NCBI GenBank assembly: GCA_000432435.1
Contig: HF993132.1
Span: forward strand, 95,449-105,310
Direction of reading: 5' to 3'
Source of the DNA: Eubacterium sp. CAG:180
GTDB lineage: Bacteria > Bacillota > Clostridia > Oscillospirales > Acutalibacteraceae
Length of the DNA stretch: 9,862 nt
The position numbers and the translations under genes are program-made. The stretch's first letter is position 1. The number at the start of each line of letters is the position of its first letter. Below are positions 6,240 through 9,862 of the stretch, in pieces. A model generated the notes under the pieces. That model had not been told where the DNA came from, made no database searches, and saw only the letters and a list, made by a program, of their open reading frames with translations.

Positions 6240-6608
6240 ATGGCACGTATTTCAGGTGTTGATTTACCGAGAGATAAGAGAGTCGAAATCGGCCTCACAT
6301 ACATCTACGGTATCGGCAGAAAAACTGCAAGCGATATTATCGCAGCAACAGGTGTAAATCCCGACACTCGTGTAAAGGATTTGACCGAAGAAGATGTCGC
6401 TAAGCTTCGTGAGTATATCGACCATCACGTAAAGGTAGAGGGCGACCTTCGCCGCGATACAGCATTTGACATCAAGAGACTTATCGAAATAGGTTCATAC
6501 CGCGGTATTCGTCACCGCAAGGGCTTGCCCGTAAGAGGTCAGACCTCTAAGAACAACGCCCGTACACGCAAGGGTCCGAAGAAGACTATTGCAAATAAGA
6601 AGAAATAA
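6240..6608 (+). CDS. rpsM: Small-subunit ribosomal protein uS13
   Basis: This 122-residue protein is uS13, in the head of the 30S subunit, contacting the P-site tRNA and the 50S central protuberance. The N-terminus (MARISGVDLPRDKRVEIGLT), the helix-hairpin-helix segment (YIYGIGRKTASDI) and the signature at residues 86-103 (SYRGIRHRKGLPVRGQTS) are diagnostic. The basic C-terminal tail (TRKGPKKTIANKKK) reaches toward the decoding region. It is the first gene of the alpha operon and has a GGAGGTG site embedded in the structured leader described separately. rpsK follows after 15 nt. Confidence 0.98.
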   Translation: MARISGVDLPRDKRVEIGLTYIYGIGRKTASDIIAATGVNPDTRVKDLTEEDVAKLREYIDHHVKVEGDLRRDTAFDIKRLIEIGSYRGIRHRKGLPVRGQTSKNNARTRKGPKKTIANKKK

Positions 6609-6623
6609 GGGAGGGATTAGTAA

Positions 6624-7028
6624 ATGGCTACCAAAGCAACAGCAAAAGGCGCTGCTTCTCGCAAGCGTCGTGAACGCAAAAATATCGACAAAGGTGCAGC
6701 TCATATTCAATCCACCTTCAATAACACTATCGTGACCATCACCGACGTACAAGGTAATGCGGTTTCTTGGGCAAGCTCAGGCGAAATGGGCTTCAGAGGC
6801 TCTAAGAAATCAACTCCGTTCGCAGCTCAGACCGCTGCCGAGACCGCTGCTAAGGTTGCGGTTGACCACGGAATGAAGACCGTTGAAGTTTACGTCAAGG
6901 GTCCCGGTTCGGGACGTGAGGCAGCTATCCGTGCGCTTCAGACAGCAGGACTCGAAGTAACTATGATTAAAGACGTTACTCCTATTCCTCACAACGGATG
7001 CCGTCCGCCCAAGAGAAGAAGAGTTTAA
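6624..7028 (+). CDS. rpsK: Small-subunit ribosomal protein uS11
   Basis: This 134-residue protein is uS11, on the 30S platform next to the mRNA exit path and the anti-Shine-Dalgarno. The basic N-terminus (ASRKRRERKNIDKGAAHI), the segment TFNNTIVTITDVQGNAVSWA, and the C-terminal signature (KGPGSGREAAIRAL through DVTPIPHNGCRPPKRRRV) identify it. The asparagine-glycine pair at N124-G125 is the position that is isomerised to isoaspartate in some bacteria; whether that happens here cannot be seen. The ATG follows AAGGGAGGG. Length and order are ordinary. Confidence 0.98.
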   Translation: MATKATAKGAASRKRRERKNIDKGAAHIQSTFNNTIVTITDVQGNAVSWASSGEMGFRGSKKSTPFAAQTAAETAAKVAVDHGMKTVEVYVKGPGSGREAAIRALQTAGLEVTMIKDVTPIPHNGCRPPKRRRV

Positions 7029-7046
7029 TTCGGAGGTGTAATTTTT

Positions 7047-7646
7047 ATGGCAAAGAATACGGAACCCGTAGCAAAGCGCTGCAAGGCGCTCGGTATTTCA
7101 CCGGCCGTTATGGGTTATACCAATAAGGAAACTACCAGAAATTCCTATACTAAAGGCCGCCGTAAAAAGAGTGAGTACGCTATGCAGCTTAACGAGAAGC
7201 AGAAGGTTAAGTTCATCTACGGTATTCTCGAAAAGCAGTTCCACTCATATTACGAAAAGGCTGCTAAGGCTCAGGGTCAGACCGGCGTTGTACTTCTTAC
7301 AATGATTGAGACTCGCCTTGACAACGTAGCTTTCAGAACAGGTTTCTGCAAGACCCGCCGCGAGGCAAGACAGGCAGTTTCTCACGGCCATTTCACTGTA
7401 AACGGCAAGAGAGTAAACATCCCGTCATACCTTGTTAAAGCAGGCGACGTAATCGCAGTTGCAGAGACAAGCAAAGATAATGCAAGATTTAAAGCCGTTA
7501 AGGAAGAGGGCGTTTTCGGCGTTTCTCCGAAGTGGCTTGACGTCAACGCTGCCGAGCTTACGGCAAAGGTAGTGGCTCTCCCCGAGCGCGAGGATATCGA
7601 CTATCCCGTTGAAGAGCATCTTATCGTTGAGTTCTACTCAAAATAA
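7047..7646 (+). CDS. rpsD: Small-subunit ribosomal protein uS4
   Basis: This 199-residue protein is uS4, which nucleates 30S assembly by binding the 5' domain of 16S rRNA and helps form the mRNA entry channel. The N-terminal region reads KRCKALGISPAVMG then RRKKSEYAMQLNEKQKVKF. The S4 RNA-binding domain covers about residues 88-140 (ETRLDNVAFRTGF, ARQAVSHGHFTVNGKRVNIP). Only one N-terminal cysteine (C12) is present, so it is the zinc-free form. The usual C-terminal end (PVEEHLIVEFYSK) is intact. In E. coli this protein is the alpha-operon repressor; here rpsD also sits inside that operon, unlike in Bacillus subtilis, where it is separate. That makes autoregulation through the rpsM leader plausible. 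Confidence 0.98.
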   Translation: MAKNTEPVAKRCKALGISPAVMGYTNKETTRNSYTKGRRKKSEYAMQLNEKQKVKFIYGILEKQFHSYYEKAAKAQGQTGVVLLTMIETRLDNVAFRTGFCKTRREARQAVSHGHFTVNGKRVNIPSYLVKAGDVIAVAETSKDNARFKAVKEEGVFGVSPKWLDVNAAELTAKVVALPEREDIDYPVEEHLIVEFYSK

Positions 7647-7725
7647 TAGGCTCGCTGCATTACTTTTCATACGAATACAAACCACAGTCGGGCTTAGCCC
7701 GAACCCACAATTAGGAGGGTTTTGA
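7647..7725 (+). promoter_or_regulatory. rpoA leader with hairpin and possible anti-Shine-Dalgarno
   Basis: This 79-nt spacer contains a perfect 15-nt inverted repeat, TCGGGCTTAGCCCGA (7688-7702), giving a six-pair GC-rich stem with a TTA loop. No T-run follows, so it is not a terminator. The next bases AACCC (7702-7706) can pair with GGGTT (7717-7721), which would cover part of the rpoA Shine-Dalgarno GGAGGG (7714-7719). The two pairings share bases at 7701-7702, so they compete at their edge. This could adjust rpoA translation separately from rpsD; that is inference from base pairing only. Confidence 0.4.
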
Positions 7726-8676
7726 ATGATAGGAATTGATAAGCCCAGCATTGAAGCACTCGATTTGTCGGAAGACGGCACCTACGGCAAGTTCGTAATG
7801 GAGCCGCTCGAAAGAGGATACGGTACAACAATCGGAAACAGTCTCCGCAGAGTTTTACTGTCTTCTCTTCCGGGATACGCCATCACATCAGCAAAAATTG
7901 ACGGCGTACTTCACGAATTTTCGACCATTCCCGGTGTTAAAGAGGATGTCACGGAGATTGTTCTTAATCTTAAGGGCGTTATCCTCAAGATACACGGCGA
8001 CGGTCCTAAGACTATCTATATAGAAGCGAGTGGCAAATGCACTGTTACGGCAGGCGACATAAAAACCGATTCGGACGTTGAAATACTCAACCCCGATCAT
8101 CTTATCGCTACACTGTCAGAGGGCGCAAATCTCAGCATGGAGATGACTTGCGACAGAGGCAGAGGTTATGTTTCCGCAGAGAGAAACAAGCAGATGATGA
8201 AGCCTGTTATCGGCGTTATTGCTATCGACTCTATCTACACACCCGTGTTGAAGGTTAATTATACGGTTGAAAACACCCGCGTAGGGCAGATCACCGACTA
8301 TGATAAGCTTTCCATTGAAATTTGGACCAACGGTACTATTTCTGCAAAGGAAGCAGTTTCTCTCGCAGCTAAGATTCTCAATGAGCATCTCAATCTCTTT
8401 ATTGAGCTGTCGGATGAAGCAGGCAATACTGAGGTTATGGTCGTTAAAGACGACAACGGCAAGGAAAAAGCTCTGGAGATGACCATTGAGGAGCTTGACC
8501 TTTCGGTACGTTCTTTCAACTGCCTGAAGAGAGCAGGAATCAACACGGTTGAAGATTTAATAAGCAAGTCAGAAGACGATATGATGAAGGTGAGAAACCT
8601 TGGCAGAAAGTCTCTTGAAGAGGTTATCGCCAAGCTTGAGTCGCTCAACTTCACTCTCCGCAAGGATGACGAATAA
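7726..8676 (+). CDS. rpoA: DNA-directed RNA polymerase alpha subunit
   Basis: This 316-residue protein is the alpha subunit of RNA polymerase, whose dimer scaffolds assembly of beta and beta'. The N-terminal domain (about 1-230) has the dimerisation motif ERGYGTTIGNSLRRVLLSSLPG (split across residues 29-50) and the conserved NYTVENTRVGQITDYDKL segment. A short linker (about 231-250) leads to the C-terminal domain (about 251-310), with VRSFNCLKRAGI, where R262 corresponds to the arginine that contacts UP-element DNA in E. coli, and NLGRKSLEEV. All parts are intact and the length is typical of Firmicutes. The ATG follows AGGAGGG. Its leader has structure of its own, described separately. Confidence 0.98.
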   Translation: MIGIDKPSIEALDLSEDGTYGKFVMEPLERGYGTTIGNSLRRVLLSSLPGYAITSAKIDGVLHEFSTIPGVKEDVTEIVLNLKGVILKIHGDGPKTIYIEASGKCTVTAGDIKTDSDVEILNPDHLIATLSEGANLSMEMTCDRGRGYVSAERNKQMMKPVIGVIAIDSIYTPVLKVNYTVENTRVGQITDYDKLSIEIWTNGTISAKEAVSLAAKILNEHLNLFIELSDEAGNTEVMVVKDDNGKEKALEMTIEELDLSVRSFNCLKRAGINTVEDLISKSEDDMMKVRNLGRKSLEEVIAKLESLNFTLRKDDE

Positions 8677-8694
8677 TCAGAAGGAGTGTTATAG

Positions 8695-9183
8695 ATGCCC
8701 GGAACAAGAAAACTCGGCAGGACTACCGATCACCGCAAGGCTATGCTTCGCGGAATGGTAACTTACCTGTTTGAAAACGGAAAAGTCGAAACGACCGTTA
8801 CAAGGGCTAAGGAAGTTAGAGCAATGGCAGAGAAAATGATCACCATTGCTAAGGATAACTCCTTACACGCAAGAAGACAGGTTTTAGCTTACGTTACCAA
8901 AGAGGACGTTGTTAAAAATCTCTTCGACGTTATTGCGCCCAGATACGCAGATGTTAACGGCGGATATACAAGAATCACCAAGACCGGTGCACGCCGCGGC
9001 GACGCAGCCGAGATGTGCATTATAGAGCTTGTTGAGACTAAGGCTGAGCTTGAAGCTAAGGCTGCCGCAGCTAAAAAGGCTGCAAAGAAGCCCGCAGCTA
9101 AAAAGCCCGCAGCTAAAAAATCTGCTCCAAAGGCAGAGAAAAAAGAAGCCGAGACCGACGCTACGGCCGAAGCTAAAGAATAA
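8695..9183 (+). CDS. rplQ: Large-subunit ribosomal protein bL17 with Lys/Ala-rich C-terminal tail
   Basis: This 162-residue protein is bL17, located near the peptide exit tunnel of the 50S subunit. The core, residues 1 to about 115, is standard: MPGTRKLGRTTDHRKAMLRG, then VETTVTRAKEVR and YTRITKTGARRGDAAEMCIIELVE. The family usually ends there or shortly after (about 113-127 residues). Here about 45 residues follow, made of alanine, lysine and proline (units like AAKKP, residues about 122-147) and then an acidic end (EKKEAETDATAEAKE). Such a tail is probably disordered. Two exact 15-nt DNA repeats underlie it. It is the last gene of the operon; hairpins and a terminator follow. Confidence 0.97.
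   Translation: MPGTRKLGRTTDHRKAMLRGMVTYLFENGKVETTVTRAKEVRAMAEKMITIAKDNSLHARRQVLAYVTKEDVVKNLFDVIAPRYADVNGGYTRITKTGARRGDAAEMCIIELVETKAELEAKAAAAKKAAKKPAAKKPAAKKSAPKAEKKEAETDATAEAKE
9090..9119 (+). repeat. Two tandem 15-nt repeats in the rplQ tail
   Basis: GCCCGCAGCTAAAAA occurs twice, head to tail, at 9090-9104 and 9105-9119. Degenerate copies lie before them (around 9064-9078, GCCGCAGCTAAAAAG). The unit is in frame and encodes the repeated P-A-A-K-K pentapeptide of the bL17 tail. Exact DNA identity rather than only protein-level similarity suggests recent duplication by replication slippage, so the copy number may differ among strains. Confidence 0.85.
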
Positions 9184-9206
9184 TATATAGCAATATAATT
9201 ATTCGC

Positions 9207-9247
9207 AAAGGGGTTGTGAAAAACTTATGTTTTTTGCAATCCCTTTT
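9207..9247 (+). terminator. First hairpin after rplQ, possible terminator
   Basis: An 18-pair stem forms between 9207-9224 (AAAGGGGTTGTGAAAAAC) and 9229-9246 (GTTTTTTGCAATCCCTTT), with loop TTAT (9225-9228) and only three G-T wobbles. It starts 23 nt after the rplQ stop. The downstream tail is poor (TTTTGGATTTG from 9244), so termination may be incomplete; it may also protect the 3' end of the long message from exonucleases. The stem is clear, the role inferred. Confidence 0.6.
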
Positions 9248-9249
9248 GG

Positions 9250-9294
9250 ATTTGAATGCGCCTGAAAAGCAAAGCCTTTTTTCTGCATTCAAAT
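9250..9294 (+). repeat. Second hairpin after rplQ, perfect 10-bp arms
   Basis: ATTTGAATGC (9250-9259) and GCATTCAAAT (9285-9294) are perfect complements separated by 25 nt. The interior can form a smaller stem (AAAAGC with GCCTTTT, one bulge, loop AAA). There is no T-run after the outer stem, so it is not a normal terminator for + strand transcription. It sits 3 nt after the first hairpin. Function unknown. Confidence 0.55.
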
Positions 9295-9312
9295 TATCGA
9301 CTCCGAAACAGT

Positions 9313-9379
9313 AAAGCCCGTTTTTGATGGAAAACCGCGCTGATTTTTTTTGCGGTTTTTAAAATCGAGGGCTTTTTTT
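9313..9379 (+). terminator. Intrinsic terminator of the ribosomal protein operon
   Basis: AAAGCCC (9313-9319) pairs with GGGCTTT (9369-9375), and a run of seven T (9373-9379) follows the GGGC. Inside, AAAACCGC (9331-9338) pairs with GCGGTTTT (9352-9359) around a 13-nt loop rich in T. The inner hairpin is itself followed by T5. The stem plus T-run is the best intrinsic terminator in the window and most likely ends transcription of the spc-alpha message before the separately promoted gene at 9483. Confidence 0.75.
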
Positions 9380-9410
9380 GGTTCGGTGAGGTTTAAACTT
9401 GATAATTCTA

Positions 9411-9440
9411 TTGTAAAAACAGGCTTAGTTATGTTACAAT
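9411..9440 (+). promoter_or_regulatory. Predicted sigma-A promoter for the rlmB-like gene
   Basis: TTGTAA (9411-9416, -35) and TACAAT (9435-9440, -10) are separated by 18 nt, and TGT directly before the -10 matches an extended -10 (TGn). The surrounding sequence is A/T rich. Transcription would start near 9447, giving a leader of about 36 nt to the ATG at 9483. The position just after the terminator supports it. An overlapping TATAAT at 9440-9445 lacks a -35 at proper spacing. Confidence 0.6.
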
Positions 9441-9482
9441 ATAATATATATAATTTATTGACGTTTACCGGAGAGTATTTTG

Positions 9483-9862
9483 ATGGACGAAGCAAGAAAT
9501 GACCAGAACGATTTAATTATAGGCAGAAACGCGGTATTTGAGGCAATCAAATCAGGCCGTGAGATTGACCGCCTGTTTGTTCAACGCGGCGAGCAAAACC
9601 CTGCTGTTAAAAGGTTAATCTCAATGGCGCGCGAAAAAGGCGCAGTCATTAAAGAGGTTGACTCAAAAAAGCTCGATTTTATGTGCGGCGGAGGAGTGCA
9701 CCAGGGAGTGGCTCTCTCGGCGGCGGCGCATGAATACTCTACCGTTGAAGATATTTTAAATAAAGCGGCCGAAAAAAATGAGAAGCCGTTTATAATAATT
9801 TGTGACGGCGTAGAGGACACGCATAATCTCGGTGCAGTAATAAGAACCGCCGATGCGGCAGG
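9483..9862 (+). CDS. rlmB: 23S rRNA 2'-O-ribose methyltransferase, TrmH/RlmB family, 5' part only
   Basis: The first 126 residues of a SPOUT-class RNA methyltransferase are visible; the gene runs off the window. Residues about 11-95 are the N-terminal substrate-binding domain (LIIGRNAVFEAI at 11-22, then FMCGGGVHQGVAL at 66-78). The start of the catalytic domain carries motif 1, DGVEDTHNLGAVIRTADAA (108-126), with the conserved asparagine and the catalytic-type arginine. RlmB methylates a guanosine 2'-OH of 23S rRNA using S-adenosylmethionine. ATG 9483 is chosen for its GGAGAG site (9470-9475); an in-frame TGA at 9459-9461 excludes a longer start. The family is firm, but RlmB versus another TrmH-family member cannot be settled from half a gene. 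Confidence 0.88.
   Translation, partial: MDEARNDQNDLIIGRNAVFEAIKSGREIDRLFVQRGEQNPAVKRLISMAREKGAVIKEVDSKKLDFMCGGGVHQGVALSAAAHEYSTVEDILNKAAEKNEKPFIIICDGVEDTHNLGAVIRTADAA

Noticed and set aside
9440..9445. Perfect TATAAT as the -10 of the rlmB-like gene
   Set aside because: No -35 at 16-18 nt upstream (AAACAG at the position); the extended TGTTACAAT five bases earlier with TTGTAA fits better. The two may be alternates, but evidence for this one is weak.
9483..9862. rlmB-like gene as a truncated pseudogene, since no stop is seen
   Set aside because: The frame is open to the window edge with conserved motifs intact; it is cut by the window, not broken.
1..9862. A novel or mobile system (phage, transposon, CRISPR, defence, biosynthetic cluster)
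   Set aside because: Every coding stretch belongs to a known housekeeping family in conserved order; no transposase, integrase, direct-repeat array or compositional break was seen.

Overview
The window is a conserved housekeeping region: the distal half of the spc ribosomal-protein operon, then the alpha operon, all on the + strand, ending in a terminator region and the start of an rRNA methyltransferase gene. The gene order secY-adk-map-infA-rpmJ-rpsM-rpsK-rpsD-rpoA-rplQ, AAGGAGG-type ribosome binding sites before almost every gene, four-cysteine uS14, zinc-type adenylate kinase and the N-terminal form of uS4 all point to a Gram-positive of the class Clostridia. The GC-moderate, GGC/CCC-rich codon style and the protein sequences suggest Ruminococcaceae/Oscillospiraceae. 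The family-level guess is an inference; the class-level one is stronger.

Layout. 1-222: 3' end of rplE (uL5). 236-2953: rpsZ (uS14), rpsH (uS8), rplF (uL6), rplR (uL18), rpsE (uS5), rpmD (uL30), rplO (uL15), separated by only 11 to 30 nt. 2956-5673: secY, adk and map, nearly abutting. 5738-6128: infA and rpmJ. 6129-6239: a 111-nt spacer with strong RNA structure. 6240-7646: rpsM, rpsK, rpsD. 7647-7725: a 79-nt spacer with a hairpin and a possible anti-Shine-Dalgarno. 7726-9183: rpoA and rplQ. 9184-9482: no gene; three consecutive inverted repeats, the last a good intrinsic terminator, then a promoter. 9483-9862: 5' part of an rlmB/trmH-family gene, cut by the window edge.

The genes work together in making and using ribosomes. 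They cover small- and large-subunit proteins, initiation factor IF-1, the SecY channel for nascent exported proteins, methionine aminopeptidase for N-terminal trimming, adenylate kinase for nucleotide balance, and the RNA polymerase alpha subunit.

I see no mobile element, CRISPR array, tRNA or rRNA, defence locus or novel protein system. What deserves a second look is non-coding: the structured rpsM leader, where a hairpin loop is complementary to the stretch just after the Shine-Dalgarno (a candidate uS4 autoregulatory pseudoknot), an attenuator-like hairpin just before it, the structured rpoA leader, the hairpin array after rplQ, and the Lys/Ala-rich tail of bL17.
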